From contig NZ_CP028158.1 in assembly GCF_003030345.1 (NCBI RefSeq), positions 6,076,001-6,140,000 on the forward strand: a DNA stretch of 64,000 nt, in the 5' to 3' direction. A model generated the notes under the pieces. The model saw only the letters and a program-made list of their open reading frames with translations. It was not told the DNA's origin and did no database searches. Positions 40,159 through 49,358 of this stretch are shown piece by piece; the stretch's first letter is position 1, and the number at the start of each line of letters is the position of its first letter. The position numbers were made by a program, and so were the translations under genes. Origin of the DNA: Plantactinospora sp. BC1. Lineage in GTDB: Bacteria > Actinomycetota > Actinomycetes > Mycobacteriales > Micromonosporaceae.

Positions 40159-41205
40159 GTGCGTGCGATTACCGTGACCCCGGGTCGGGCCAACTCGCTG
40201 CGGCTGGCCGAGGACTTCCCGGAGCCGAGCCCCGACGAGGGTGCGGTACTGGTGGAGTCGGTCGCGGTCGGCGTCTGCGGCACCGACCGCGAGATCATCG
40301 ACGGCGAGTACGGCGAGCCGCCGCCCGGCACGACCGAGCTGGTGCTGGGGCACGAGTCGCTGGGTCGGGTGCTGGAGGACCCGAGCGGCTCGTTCGCCCC
40401 GGGTGACCTGGTCGCCGGGATCGTCCGGCACCCCGACCCGGTGCCCTGCACCAACTGTGCCGTCGGCGAGTGGGACATGTGCCGCAACGGTCTCTACACC
40501 GAGCACGGCATCAAGTGCCTACAGGGCTTCGCCCGGGACCGCTGGCGGATCTCGCCGAACTTCGCCGTACGGCTCGACCCGGAGCTGGCCGAGCTGGGCA
40601 TGCTGCTCGAACCGACGAGTGTGGTGGCGAAGGCGTGGGAGCACATCGAGCGGATCGGCGCCCGGGCCGCCTGGGAGCCGAAGCGGGTACTGGTCGCCGG
40701 GGCGGGGCCGATCGGCCTGCTGGCCGCCCTGCTCGCCGCGCAACGCGGCTACGAGCTGCACGTGCTGAACCGCTCCGCGAACGGCGACAAGCCGGCACTG
40801 GTGGAGGCGCTCGGCGGGGAGTTCCACACCGGCACCATCCCGGAGCTGGGCATCGAGTTCGACATCGTGCTGGAGTGCACCGGCGCCCCGACGGTGGTGC
40901 TGGACTCGATGTGCCAGGCGGCGCCGAACGGCATCGTCTGCCTGACCGGCGTCTCCTCCGGCGGCCGCACCATCGACTTCGACGCGGGCGCGCTGAACCG
41001 GGAGCTGGTGCTGGAGAACAACGTGGTCTTCGGCACGGTCAACGCGAACCGGCGGCACTGGGAACTCGGCGCCGAGGCGCTCGCCGCCGCCGACCGGGAC
41101 TGGCTGGCCCGGATGATCACCCGACGGGTGCCGGTCGACCGGTACGCCGAGGCGTACGAGACGCAGCCGGACGACATCAAGGTGGTCCTGGAGTTCCCGC
41201 ACTGA
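40159..41205 (+). CDS. Glucose 1-dehydrogenase-like zinc-dependent MDR dehydrogenase
   Basis: 348 residues from GTG 40159. MDR fold: catalytic zinc site GVCGTDREIIDGEYGEPPPG and VLGHESLGRV, structural/second site PCTNCAVGEWDMCRNG (three of the usual four Cys), Rossmann GAGPIGLLAALLAAQRG at ~178, and a C-terminal VNANRRHWELGAEALA typical of archaeal-type glucose dehydrogenases. Oxidises aldoses with NAD(P)+. It sits between nuoC and nuoB in opposite direction, with no sugar-pathway neighbours. Confidence 0.88.
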   Translation: MRAITVTPGRANSLRLAEDFPEPSPDEGAVLVESVAVGVCGTDREIIDGEYGEPPPGTTELVLGHESLGRVLEDPSGSFAPGDLVAGIVRHPDPVPCTNCAVGEWDMCRNGLYTEHGIKCLQGFARDRWRISPNFAVRLDPELAELGMLLEPTSVVAKAWEHIERIGARAAWEPKRVLVAGAGPIGLLAALLAAQRGYELHVLNRSANGDKPALVEALGGEFHTGTIPELGIEFDIVLECTGAPTVVLDSMCQAAPNGIVCLTGVSSGGRTIDFDAGALNRELVLENNVVFGTVNANRRHWELGAEALAAADRDWLARMITRRVPVDRYAEAYETQPDDIKVVLEFPH

Positions 41206-41267
41206 CCCTGCCGCCCGTCGACCCGTCGACCCCGTTGGTCGGCCCGGCGGCTACAGCCCCGGCGCGG

Positions 41268-42584
41268 CTACAGCCCCGGCAGTTCGCCGTTGCGGAACAG
41301 GTCAACGAAGATCTGGTGGTCCTGCCGGGCCCGGGCCCCGTACGCGTGGGCGAAGTCGACCAGGTGCGCGACGAAGCCGGCCTCGTCGGCGGCGACCGCG
41401 GCCACGATCGCCTCCTCGGTGGAGAAGTCGACCAGGTCGTGGCTGGACTCGTCGTCGGCGACCGAGTGCATCCGGGCCACCGCCCGGCCCAGGTCGCCGA
41501 GGACCCCGGCCAGCTCCTCCGGCTCGTTGACGTCCGACCAGTCCAGGTCGGCGGCGTACGGGGAGACCTCGGCGACGAGCTGGCCGTGCCCGTCCAGCTC
41601 GGTGAAGCCCAGCCATGGATCGGCGTGCGCCTGCAACGCCCGCTGCGACTCGGCCGTCCGGTGTCCCTGGTGCCGGAAATAGTCGCGGACCCCGTCGTCG
41701 GTGACGTACCGGGCCACCGCCGGCACCTGGGCCCGCTTCATGTAGATCACGACGTCGTTCTCCAGCGCCTGGGTGTGCCCCTCCAGCAGCAGGTTGTAGG
41801 AGGGCAGCCCGGCCGACCCGATCCCGACACCCTTGCGCAGCACCACGTCCTTGATCTGCGCGGCCACCGGGCGGCGCTCGGCGGTGGCCGGCGGCAGCGT
41901 ACCCAGGTAGTGCTCGAACGCCGCCACGACGGCGGTCCGGATCTCCCGGTCGACCTCGTAGACGCCCTCGCCGAGCGAGAAGCGCCGCTCGTACTGGTCG
42001 ACGGTGGTCTGCTGGGCCAGCAGGTCGACCCGGGTACGCAGCCGGGCCTGCTGGAGCACCCGCCGGAGCACCCCGTCGGCGTTGTCCAGCCGGATCGAGC
42101 CGATCGCGTCGTCGCCGCCGCTGGCGATCGCCCGCAGCTCGGTCAGGTAGGCGGCGGCGAACCGGGTGACCAGCCCGCCGATCGCCGAGTCGGAGAGCGC
42201 CTTGCCGTAGCCGAGCAGCGCCACGCTGGCCGCGAAGCGCTTCAGGTCCCAGGAGAACGGCCCGACGTACGCCTCGTCGAAGTCGTTGACGTTGAAGACG
42301 AGCTGCCCGGAGCCGTTCATGTAGGTGCCGAAGTTCTCCGCGTGCAGGTCGCCGTGGATCCAGACCCGGCTGGTCCGGGCGTCGAGGAACCGCTCGTCGG
42401 AGAAGTCCCCGACGAGGTCGGCGTAGAAGACCGAGGCGCTGCCCCGGTAGAACGCGAACGGCGAGGCGGCCATCTTCCGGAACTTGCGCCGGAACGCGGC
42501 CGGGTCGACGGCCATCGACTCGCCGAACTCGGCGATCAGGACGTCGACCAGCCACGCTGCCCGCGGGCCGAGGGTGGTAGCCAT
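41268..42584 (-). CDS. DUF2252 family protein
   Basis: 438 residues from ATG 42584. DUF2252 hallmarks: RRKFRKMAASPFAFYRGSAS, VWIHGDLHAENFGTYMNGSG and FNVNDFDEAYVGPFSWDLKR, which recall the HGD...N and DFD motifs of kinase-like (APH/HipA) folds. LAGVLGDLGRAVARMHSVAD is also conserved. Cytoplasmic, function unestablished; a small-molecule kinase is plausible from the motifs. Full length. Confidence 0.9.
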   Translation of the reverse strand: MATTLGPRAAWLVDVLIAEFGESMAVDPAAFRRKFRKMAASPFAFYRGSASVFYADLVGDFSDERFLDARTSRVWIHGDLHAENFGTYMNGSGQLVFNVNDFDEAYVGPFSWDLKRFAASVALLGYGKALSDSAIGGLVTRFAAAYLTELRAIASGGDDAIGSIRLDNADGVLRRVLQQARLRTRVDLLAQQTTVDQYERRFSLGEGVYEVDREIRTAVVAAFEHYLGTLPPATAERRPVAAQIKDVVLRKGVGIGSAGLPSYNLLLEGHTQALENDVVIYMKRAQVPAVARYVTDDGVRDYFRHQGHRTAESQRALQAHADPWLGFTELDGHGQLVAEVSPYAADLDWSDVNEPEELAGVLGDLGRAVARMHSVADDESSHDLVDFSTEEAIVAAVAADEAGFVAHLVDFAHAYGARARQDHQIFVDLFRNGELPGL

Positions 42585-42704
42585 GATCGCAGGCTAGTCC
42601 GGCTCCGCCACCGGTGGCCGTGGTCCGGCGAACCGGTCCACCGCGCGGGTCGATCCTGAGCGGTCGCGCCCGCCGCCGGTGGCGACGTCGCGTCCCGCGC
42701 CGGG

Positions 42705-44321
42705 CTAGCCTCCGGGCCGGGGCGCACAGGTGCGGACCAGGTCCAGGGCCAGCGTCGTGGTGGCTCCGGCGGTCAGCCCGACCGGGGTGGCCGCCGTCGG
42801 CGGGCCGGCGCCGCCCGTCGGTGCGCCGTACCAGCAGGTGGTGGTCGGGTCGGCGTACTCGACGTGCACCTGCTGGCCGCGATGGCCGGGCAGCACGAAG
42901 CGGCCGTCCGGGCCGACGTGGCCCGGCCCGGCCCCCGCGACGTCCCCGGTCCGCTGGTGGTACGTCCAGACCTGCCCGGCGCCGACCGCCGCGCCGTTGC
43001 GGCCGACCGTGCCGGTCAGGGTGCCCCCGTCGACGAGTCGGGTCGAGAGCGCGGCGGTGCTGCCCGAGGTGACCGGGGTCAGCCGGGCGCTGAACCGGTC
43101 GGCCACCTCCCCGGACCACTGCCAGGCCCATCCGCTGCCCGGCGGCGGGACGAACTGCACCGGCCAGGCGTACGGGCCGAGGTCGTCGATGGTGTAGCGG
43201 CCGTCCGGCCCCGAACAGTGCCGGCCGTACCCGGTGCCCCGGTCGGGTCGGAAGGCGTACGGGAAGGCGCAGACGCCGGGCAGGGCGGCGCCGGTGCGGG
43301 CGTCGGTGACGGTACCGCTGATCGCGCCGGGCGGGTCCAGCAGGATCGGCGGGATGGCGACGGTCCGCCCGGCCCGGAGCAGCAGCCGGGAGGCGAGGCG
43401 CTGGTCACCGGTACCGCCGGTCGGGGTGACCCACTGCGCGCCGTACCGCCGGTCGGTCCGGTCGTACGGGTCGTCCACCCGGTGGGCGTAGAGCTGCACC
43501 GTGGCCGGCTCGGCCAGTGGCCCGATCGCGAGCCGGCCCGACGCGTCGGAGCAGTAGCCGTCCTGGCCGGCGGACTGGCCGCCGGAGCCGGGCAGGACCA
43601 GCCGCACGCAGACCCGGTCCACCGGTCCGCCGGTGACCGCGTCCCGGACCGTGGTGGTGAGTCCGGCACCCGGGGTCAGTGCCACCGCCAGCCGGGCGAC
43701 GCCGCCCCGGACCGCGTCGACGGTCACCGGCCGGGCTGGCGGGAAGTGCGAGGGTGCGGCGGTGACGGCCACCGTCCATCGTCCGGGCGGGACCTGCCCG
43801 AGCCGGACCAGCCCGGCGGCGCCGCAGCCTTCCAGCGTCCGGGTGGTGGTGTCGATCCGGGCGCAGGGCCGGGGTACGGGTGCCCCGGTCACCGCGTCGG
43901 TGACGCTCACCTCGACGGTGCCGAGCGGCAGCCACTCCTCGTCCAGGGTCAGCACCTGGGAGTCGGCCAGCGGATAGATCCCGGCCTCGGCCCGGCTCTC
44001 CCGGCCGGGCAGCCACTGCGTGCCGTGCACGTCGTCGAAGACGGAGACCTGGTAGCGGCCGGGCGCCAGGTCGCGGACCTCGTACCGCCCGTCACCGGCC
44101 GGCGTGACGTACGCCAGCGCGTGCCAGTCCCGGTCGGCGGCCCAGATCCCGACCGTGGCGTCGGCCGGGGCGCCGGAGCCGTCCACCACCCGTCCCCGGA
44201 TGGTGCCGGCGCCGAGGCCGACGGCTTCCGCCGCCGGAGTCGGGAACGACGCGGCCGCTCCCGGAGCGGTCAGGAGCACTACCAGCATTCCGGCGACGCC
44301 GGTCGCCCAAGGCAATCTCAT
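42705..44321 (-). CDS. Secreted protein with carboxypeptidase-regulatory-like (Ig-like) repeats
   Basis: 538 residues from ATG 44321. Signal peptide ATGVAGMLVVLLTAPGAAAS, cleavage likely after residue ~25-33. About five repeats of a beta-sandwich unit follow: GTIRGRVVDGSGAPADATVG, EVSVTDAVTGAPVPRPCARI, TTTVRDAVTGGPVDRVCVRL, GTVTDARTGAALPGVCAFPY, GTLTGTVGRNGAAVGAGQVW. The spaced GRYxVxxLxPGxY-type motifs match CarboxypepD_reg folds. No catalytic domain; probably an exported binding or structural protein. Lies between DUF2252 and nuoB. Confidence 0.82.
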   Translation of the reverse strand: MRLPWATGVAGMLVVLLTAPGAAASFPTPAAEAVGLGAGTIRGRVVDGSGAPADATVGIWAADRDWHALAYVTPAGDGRYEVRDLAPGRYQVSVFDDVHGTQWLPGRESRAEAGIYPLADSQVLTLDEEWLPLGTVEVSVTDAVTGAPVPRPCARIDTTTRTLEGCGAAGLVRLGQVPPGRWTVAVTAAPSHFPPARPVTVDAVRGGVARLAVALTPGAGLTTTVRDAVTGGPVDRVCVRLVLPGSGGQSAGQDGYCSDASGRLAIGPLAEPATVQLYAHRVDDPYDRTDRRYGAQWVTPTGGTGDQRLASRLLLRAGRTVAIPPILLDPPGAISGTVTDARTGAALPGVCAFPYAFRPDRGTGYGRHCSGPDGRYTIDDLGPYAWPVQFVPPPGSGWAWQWSGEVADRFSARLTPVTSGSTAALSTRLVDGGTLTGTVGRNGAAVGAGQVWTYHQRTGDVAGAGPGHVGPDGRFVLPGHRGQQVHVEYADPTTTCWYGAPTGGAGPPTAATPVGLTAGATTTLALDLVRTCAPRPGG

Positions 44322-44411
44322 GAGCCGGCAGAGTAACCGTCATATCACGACTGGCGGGGCGGAATCGGTCAAACTGCCAATTCCGGCAGATCAGGCGCTA
44401 ATCGCCGCCGG

Positions 44412-44990
44412 TCACTGCCGCGCGGCCGGTGGTGGCACCGGCGGCGCGGTGAGCGACTCGGCGCTCCGCCCGAGCGCCGGACCGGACCGGTCGGCCGGCG
44501 AGGCGAGTTCGTCCGGGCGGGCCACCCCGCCGACGCCGGACCGCTCGGCGGCGATCTTGTCCTGCAACCGCAGGATCCCGTGCAGCAGCGCCTCCGGGCG
44601 GGGCGGGCAGCCCGGCACGTAGACGTCGACCGGGATGATCTGGTCCACGCCCTTGGTCACCGAGTACGAGTCCCAGTACGGGCCGCCGCAGTTGGAGCAG
44701 GCACCGAACGAGATGACGTACTTCGGCTCGGGCATCTGGTCGTAGAGCCGCTTGATCGCCGGGGCCATCTTGTCGGTGACCGTCCCGGAGACCACCATCA
44801 GGTCGGCCTGGCGGGGGCCGTGCGCGAACGGGATCACGCCGAGCCGGATGAAGTCGTGCCGGCCCATGCTGGTCGCGATGAACTCGATGGCGCAGCAGGC
44901 CAGCCCGAAGTTGAAGACCCAGAGCGAGTAGCGCCGGCCCCAGTTGAGCACGAACCGGATCGGCTCACCGAGCACCGCGGGTAGCTGCAC
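44412..44990 (-). CDS. nuoB: NADH-quinone oxidoreductase subunit B
   Basis: 192 residues from GTG 44990. All four N2-cluster Cys are present: [24 protein letters not shown] and [35 protein letters not shown] is conserved. A ~40-residue C-terminal tail rich in Ala/Pro follows. The gene is 4.4 kb from nuoC, separated by three unrelated genes; no nuoA precedes it (a DUF305 gene lies upstream). Confidence 0.95.
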   Translation of the reverse strand: MQLPAVLGEPIRFVLNWGRRYSLWVFNFGLACCAIEFIATSMGRHDFIRLGVIPFAHGPRQADLMVVSGTVTDKMAPAIKRLYDQMPEPKYVISFGACSNCGGPYWDSYSVTKGVDQIIPVDVYVPGCPPRPEALLHGILRLQDKIAAERSGVGGVARPDELASPADRSGPALGRSAESLTAPPVPPPAARQ

Positions 44991-45106
44991 GGCCGGCCTC
45001 CTTCCCCGTCGCCCACCCGACAGTGAACCACAGGACCGGCGACCGCAGGATCGACGCCGGCCGGGCGGCCCGGCCGACGTCCGCCCGGCGGCCCGCCCGG
45101 CTCCGG

Positions 45107-45718
45107 CTATCCGGCCTTCGGCAGCATCTTCAGCATCTGGTCGATCTGGGCGGTCCGGGACAGGTCGATCCGCCGGGCCAGGTCGCGTACCTCGGGGTGC
45201 AGGCCGGACTTCGTCTCCATCCGGGCCAGTTCGACCGCGTCGTGCTGGTGCCCGATCAGCAGGTTGAGGAAGTCCGTCTCGAACTTCGCCCCGCTGGTCC
45301 TGGCGAGCGCCGCGAGCTGTCCGGGCCCGAGCACCGGCAGGCCGCCGTGCTCGGCGTGGGCGTTGGCGTCCGGGTCCGCCGAGGTGCTCCGGCCCCAGCC
45401 GGCCAGCCAGTCCCGCATGGTCCGCTGTTCGGCCTCCTGGGTGACCTCGATCGCGGCGGCCAGGATCTTCAGCTCCTCCCGCTCCGCCCGCTCGGGCGCC
45501 AGCCGGACCAGCGCCAGCCCCTGACCGTGCGAGGTCACCATCATCTGCAGGAACATCACGTCGGTGTCGTTGACGGCGCCGCTGGGCGCGGCCGTCGCCG
45601 AGCCGGTCGGTGCGGGTGCCGGCGCCGCGACCGGGACGCCGGTGCCGGCCGGTGCGGGCGCGCAGCCGCCGAGCAGCACCAGCGCCGCGACGGTCAAGGT
45701 ACGGCGGAAGCGGTTCAT
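45107..45718 (-). CDS. DUF305 lipoprotein
   Basis: 203 residues from ATG 45718. Lipoprotein signal with LVLLGGC (Cys20), then a Pro/Ala-rich linker. DUF305 four-helix domain: [60 protein letters not shown]. The spaced M/H residues ([14 protein letters not shown]) are typical and suggest metal binding; related proteins occur with copper and heavy-metal genes. Anchored on the outer face of the membrane. Confidence 0.9.
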   Translation of the reverse strand: MNRFRRTLTVAALVLLGGCAPAPAGTGVPVAAPAPAPTGSATAAPSGAVNDTDVMFLQMMVTSHGQGLALVRLAPERAEREELKILAAAIEVTQEAEQRTMRDWLAGWGRSTSADPDANAHAEHGGLPVLGPGQLAALARTSGAKFETDFLNLLIGHQHDAVELARMETKSGLHPEVRDLARRIDLSRTAQIDQMLKMLPKAG

Positions 45719-45761
45719 CCCCTCGTCTCCAGGTACGGCCGGTGCGGCGGGCGGACCCGTG

Positions 45762-45800
45762 GCGGATACGGACCCGCAGGGGGTACGGGTCCGTATCCGC
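45762..45800 (-). terminator. Hairpin terminator after LPMO gene
   Basis: Perfect 15-bp stem GCGGATACGGACCCG (45762-45776) / CGGGTCCGTATCCGC (45786-45800), 9-nt loop, 26 bp beyond the LPMO stop. Confidence 0.8.
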
Positions 45801-45825
45801 GACGGGTGCGTCCCGCCGGTCGGCG

Positions 45826-46569
45826 TCAGACGCGCTGCCAGAGCGCCGGTACGTTCGGCGGTTCCCAGCCGGCGATCGCGGTGTGCGCCTGCTGGCAGCG
45901 GTACGTCGCGCCGCCGTAGGTCACCTGGCTGCCGACCTGGTACGCGGTGCCGGCCCGCCAGGTTCCGCCGGCCGGCGGTGCGGTGGTCGGCGGCGGGGGC
46001 GGCGGCGGGTTGTTGGTACGGGTGGGGGTGGGGTTCGGGTTGGGGTTGCCCCCGCCGCCGCCGATCTGGAGGTCGACGCAGGCGTAGAAGGCGTTCGCGG
46101 TGTCCGCGATGTTCCAGATCGCCAGCAGCTTCTGCCGGCCGCTCCGGCCGCCCATGTTGACGCTGTGCGAGACGGTGGCGCCGGGCTGACGGCCGCCGTC
46201 GTCGAAGACGGCGATCCGGGAGTTGCCGATGTAGTACTCCCAGGTGCTGGTGGCGTGCCGGGCGGTGAGTACCCAGTTGAAGGTGACCTGCTGCCCGACC
46301 GAGGTCGCCGGCCAGTTGCGGCTGTCGTCGCTGAGCACCGAGAAGTGCCCGATGTTGGCGTGGCAGTTGCGCAGCCCCTTGGGGCCCTCCACGCTCTGCG
46401 GCTCGTACTGGATCTGGCCGCAGTCCGGCACGGCCCGCTGCGCGCAGAGGGCCTGACGGCTCGGCGGCGACGAGATGTACCCGTGCGCCTGGGCGGCCTG
46501 CGGGGCCACGAGGAGGGCGGAGACGACGGTTGCCGCCGTCGTCACCGCCAGGACCACGGTTCTTCGCAT
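45826..46569 (-). CDS. Secreted AA10 lytic polysaccharide monooxygenase with CBM5/12
   Basis: 247 residues from ATG 46569; AAGGAG upstream. Signal peptide ends AAQA, leaving His29 as mature residue 1 ([16 protein letters not shown]), which with the second His in [11 protein letters not shown] makes the copper histidine brace; [11 protein letters not shown] provides the axial Phe. A Gly/Asn/Pro linker leads to a ~45-residue chitin-binding CBM5/12 ([19 protein letters not shown] ... WQRV). Oxidatively cleaves crystalline chitin or cellulose outside the cell; the CBM favours chitin. Confidence 0.95.
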   Translation of the reverse strand: MRRTVVLAVTTAATVVSALLVAPQAAQAHGYISSPPSRQALCAQRAVPDCGQIQYEPQSVEGPKGLRNCHANIGHFSVLSDDSRNWPATSVGQQVTFNWVLTARHATSTWEYYIGNSRIAVFDDGGRQPGATVSHSVNMGGRSGRQKLLAIWNIADTANAFYACVDLQIGGGGGNPNPNPTPTRTNNPPPPPPPTTAPPAGGTWRAGTAYQVGSQVTYGGATYRCQQAHTAIAGWEPPNVPALWQRV

Positions 46570-46802
46570 CGTGGGCTCCTTACTTCATCGGGAAGGTCTC
46601 CTCAACATAAAAGAAAGATTGTTAACAGTAAATACCCAACGGCAACATTCGTCGATGGCTGCACCGCGTCCCGCCCGGCGGGGAGGTGTCGGCCAGACGA
46701 CATCGACCGGGGTGCAACCGGGATCCGGGAGCGGACGTGTCTTGGCCGCAACAGGGAACGGGCGGAGAGACCGCCCTCCACAGTGGACCAGGAGAACCTG
46801 AG
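46570..46802. promoter_or_regulatory. AT-rich divergent promoter region (LPMO / secreted protein)
   Basis: The only strongly AT-rich stretch nearby, 46605-46645. On the minus strand TTGCCG, a 15-16-bp spacer and TAACAAT form a plausible LPMO promoter; GTTAAC is a 6-bp palindrome within it. The other 150 bp toward 46802 hold AGGAGAA, the ribosome binding site of the secreted protein, and no further motif seen. Confidence 0.5.
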
Positions 46803-47762
46803 ATGACCACCGTCAAGACCCGCCACCTGACCGCCGGAATCCTCGGTGCCGCCACCGCGATCGCCACCCTCGCGACGGCGCCGGCCGCGCAGGCCGCCCC
46901 GCGCGACGGCGTGCTCCCGCAGCAACGGGACACCTCGGTCACGGTCGGCCGGCTGGTGCTCGAACCGACCGACCGGGGCTACCGGGGCAGCGTCCCGCTG
47001 ACGGTCTCCTACCGGGGCCGGGGCACGGCCGACCTGCGGGTGACCGTCACCGAGCCGGTGGCCGGCGCCTTCGCCAACCTCGACTCCGACTTCCCCTGCC
47101 TCTTCGCCGAACGGGAGGGGGAACTGCGCCGGGACATCGAGTGCGGCGCCAACCCGATCCGCGGCGGTGAGCGCCGGGAGTACACCATCGACTTCGGGGT
47201 GCTGACCACGACCCAGGCGTACGCCATGTCGGCCGTCGGCGGTGCGGTGGCGGTGCGGACCGTCGACGCCCAGCCGCTCACCGTCACCACCGGCTTCGAC
47301 ACGGTGTTCCGGTCCACCACCGGCTCGCTGCGCGACCCCAGGCCGTACGTGCAGGACACCCAGACCGACGCGTCCGTGCAGGCGGGTGCGGCGACCCTGG
47401 TACGCCAGCCGGACGGCAGCTTCCTCGGCCGGGTCCCGCTGGTCGTCCGGTACGACGGCGACGCCCCGCACGACACGCTCCAGTTGGAGGCGCTACTGCC
47501 GGACGGCGTGCAGGTGCGGGGCATCGACCCGTCGGCGGTGTGCGCCTTCCCGTGGTGCGAGGTGCCGGGCGGCCGGTTCATGCCGGGCGAGGAGCGCGCG
47601 ATGGAGCTGCTGATCGGCGCACCGGCCGGTACCGCCCCCGGCGACCTGGGCACCGGCTCGGTACGGCTGAGCGCCGGCTTCTTCATGCACGACCTGTCCG
47701 ACGTGGACCCCTCCGACAACACGGCGGGCTTCGGCATCACCGCCCTTGACAGCGCTGTCTAA
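46803..47762 (+). CDS. Secreted protein of unknown function
   Basis: 319 residues from ATG 46803. Signal peptide GILGAATAIATLATAPAAQA, cleaved near residue 32. Beta-rich, with two similar halves: TVGRLVLEPTDRGYRGSVPL and AATLVRQPDGSFLGRVPLVV start equivalent domains; each has a Cys pair (FPCLFAEREGELRRDIECG; VCAFPWCEVPG). It ends DVDPSDNTAGFGITA, closely recalling the end of the neighbouring membrane protein (TPGDNTIGVRLR). Probably an extracellular Ig-like protein linked with the downstream ECF sigma system. Confidence 0.78.
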   Translation: MTTVKTRHLTAGILGAATAIATLATAPAAQAAPRDGVLPQQRDTSVTVGRLVLEPTDRGYRGSVPLTVSYRGRGTADLRVTVTEPVAGAFANLDSDFPCLFAEREGELRRDIECGANPIRGGERREYTIDFGVLTTTQAYAMSAVGGAVAVRTVDAQPLTVTTGFDTVFRSTTGSLRDPRPYVQDTQTDASVQAGAATLVRQPDGSFLGRVPLVVRYDGDAPHDTLQLEALLPDGVQVRGIDPSAVCAFPWCEVPGGRFMPGEERAMELLIGAPAGTAPGDLGTGSVRLSAGFFMHDLSDVDPSDNTAGFGITALDSAV

Positions 47763-47778
47763 CGTGACGGTCGTCGAC

Positions 47779-47808
47779 GCCCGGCCCCTGGCATTCCAGG
47801 GGCCGGGC
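47779..47808 (+). terminator. Hairpin terminator after secreted protein gene
   Basis: GCCCGGCCCCTG (47779-47790) / CAGGGGCCGGGC (47797-47808), 12-bp perfect stem and 6-nt loop, 17 bp after the stop codon. Confidence 0.75.
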
Positions 47809-47883
47809 GGCTCCGTCCTGTCTCCACCGGTCACCGCACCGGCTGGTACGGCGGGCGCGCGGAACACCAACGGGGAGACGGAT

Positions 47884-48453
47884 GTGCAGGCTGGGGAGCT
47901 GGCGCCGCGTTTCGACGACGTCTACCGTGCCCACTTCCAGCCACTCGTCGTCCAGCTGTACGCCTACGTCGGAGACATGACCGAGGCGCAGGACCTGGTG
48001 CAGGAGGCGTTCAGCCGCGCCTGGCCCCGCTGGGACAAGATCGCCCGGTACGACGATCCCGTCGCCTGGGTCCGCCGGGTCGCCTGGAACACCGCGACCA
48101 GCAGGTGGCGCCGACTGCGGACCGCCCGCCGATATCTGGAGCGCCAGCGGCCCGAGAACGTCCCCGGACCCGGCCCGGACCGGGTGGCCCTGACGGCGGC
48201 GCTGGCGACCCTGCCGCCGAACCAGCGCCGGGCCGTGGTGCTGCACCACCTGGCGGACCTGTCGATCAACGAAATCGCCCTGGAGTGCGAGGTCGCACCC
48301 GGCACGGTCAAGTCCTGGCTGCACCGGGCGCGGACCGCGCTCGCCGCCCGGCTGGGCGAGACTGGTGCGGACGGCCAGGCACCCGGCGCGACGCCCGGCA
48401 CCGCCACCGCCCGGAAGCCGCCGGAGCCGACGAGCCGGATGGAGGTGATCTGA
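47884..48453 (+). CDS. ECF RNA polymerase sigma factor (SigE-like)
   Basis: 189 residues from GTG 47884; GGGGAGA 6-12 nt upstream. Region 2: FDDVYRAHFQPLVVQLYAYV, DMTEAQDLVQEAFSRAWPRW, WVRRVAWNTATSRWRR. Region 4: LATLPPNQRRAVVLHHLADL, INEIALECEVAPGTVKSWLH, RARTALAARL. The C-terminal ~30 residues are disordered. The next gene begins 1 nt after the stop and encodes a membrane protein with the arrangement of an anti-sigma factor. Confidence 0.9.
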   Translation: MQAGELAPRFDDVYRAHFQPLVVQLYAYVGDMTEAQDLVQEAFSRAWPRWDKIARYDDPVAWVRRVAWNTATSRWRRLRTARRYLERQRPENVPGPGPDRVALTAALATLPPNQRRAVVLHHLADLSINEIALECEVAPGTVKSWLHRARTALAARLGETGADGQAPGATPGTATARKPPEPTSRMEVI

Positions 48454-48454
48454 C

Positions 48455-49333
48455 GTGGACGAGCTGGACCCGATCGCGGCCCGCCGACTCGACACGGCAT
48501 TCGCCGACCTCCGCGCCGACGCGCTCGACCGGGCCGGCGCCCCCGACCCGGACGCGCCCCGGCGGATCGCCTACCGGCGTACCCGCAACCGGATCGCCGC
48601 CGTCGGGACCCTCGCCGTCGCCGTCGTGGCCGGCGGGGTGATCGGCGTGATCGGCACCGACGGCGCCGAACTGCCCGACCCGCCGGTCGCGGACACCCCC
48701 AGCCAGACCGCCGCGCCGGAGACCGCCCCGCCGTCCGCCTCGCCGTCGGCCACCCCGTCGGGATCGCCGTCCCCGACCGCCAGCGCCACGCCGAGCGGAA
48801 CGCCCAGCCCGACGGCGCCGCCCACCACCCCGGCCAACCCGGCGCCGACCCGCCCCGACGACCGGGGCCAGGGTCCGGAGCCCGGCCCGGCCGAGCCGGA
48901 CCGGCCGACGGACCTGGTGTTGACCGGCCCGGCCGAGGTGACCCTCACCCCGGTCGACGGCAGGTACGCCGGCACGATCCAGATCGTGGTCCGCAACCAG
49001 GGCGAGCAGCCGTACGACGCCACCGCCATGACCATGGTGGAGCCGTTGGAGGTGCGGACCCGGCTCGACGGCACCGACTTCGGCCCCTGCTTCTACACCG
49101 ACCAGAACTCCCGGACCCGCACCTCGGAGTGCAGCGGGTTCAGCACGGTCCCGTCCGGCGGCTCCCAGGCCAGCACCTTCGCCATCACCGTCGACGTGGC
49201 GCCGGCACCCGGGACGCGGACGATCGACGGCTACCGGCTGACGGTACGCAGCAACCTGGACGGCCGGTTCCTGACCGACGAGACGCCCGGCGACAACACC
49301 ATCGGGGTACGACTGCGACTCAACGGCGGCTGA
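48455..49333 (+). CDS. Putative membrane anti-sigma factor with Ig-like ectodomain
   Basis: 292 residues from GTG 48455. GGAGGTGATC, an extended match to the anti-Shine-Dalgarno, lies inside the end of the sigma gene. Cytosolic part of ~45 residues (LDPIAARRLDTAFADLRADA), one membrane helix (AAVGTLAVAVVAGGVIGVIG), a ~75-residue Ser/Pro/Thr linker, then a beta-domain: LVLTGPAEVTLTPVDGRYAG, FGPCFYTDQNSRTRTSECSG, LTDETPGDNTIGVRLRLNGG. Topology and coupling suggest it holds the ECF sigma at the membrane; no zinc motif (HxxxCxxC) is present, so this is inference. Confidence 0.75.
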   Translation: MDELDPIAARRLDTAFADLRADALDRAGAPDPDAPRRIAYRRTRNRIAAVGTLAVAVVAGGVIGVIGTDGAELPDPPVADTPSQTAAPETAPPSASPSATPSGSPSPTASATPSGTPSPTAPPTTPANPAPTRPDDRGQGPEPGPAEPDRPTDLVLTGPAEVTLTPVDGRYAGTIQIVVRNQGEQPYDATAMTMVEPLEVRTRLDGTDFGPCFYTDQNSRTRTSECSGFSTVPSGGSQASTFAITVDVAPAPGTRTIDGYRLTVRSNLDGRFLTDETPGDNTIGVRLRLNGG

Positions 49334-49358
49334 CCGGCGGGCGGGAGGTGCCGGCCGG

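Noticed and set aside
40159-41205. Part of a nuo-linked operon
   Set aside because: It is on the opposite strand with its own GTG start, and encodes an MDR dehydrogenase, not a complex I subunit.
41220-41280. CGGCTACAGCCCCGG direct repeat at the end of the DUF2252 gene
   Set aside because: Two short copies in GC-rich sequence at a stop codon; too little to assign a role.
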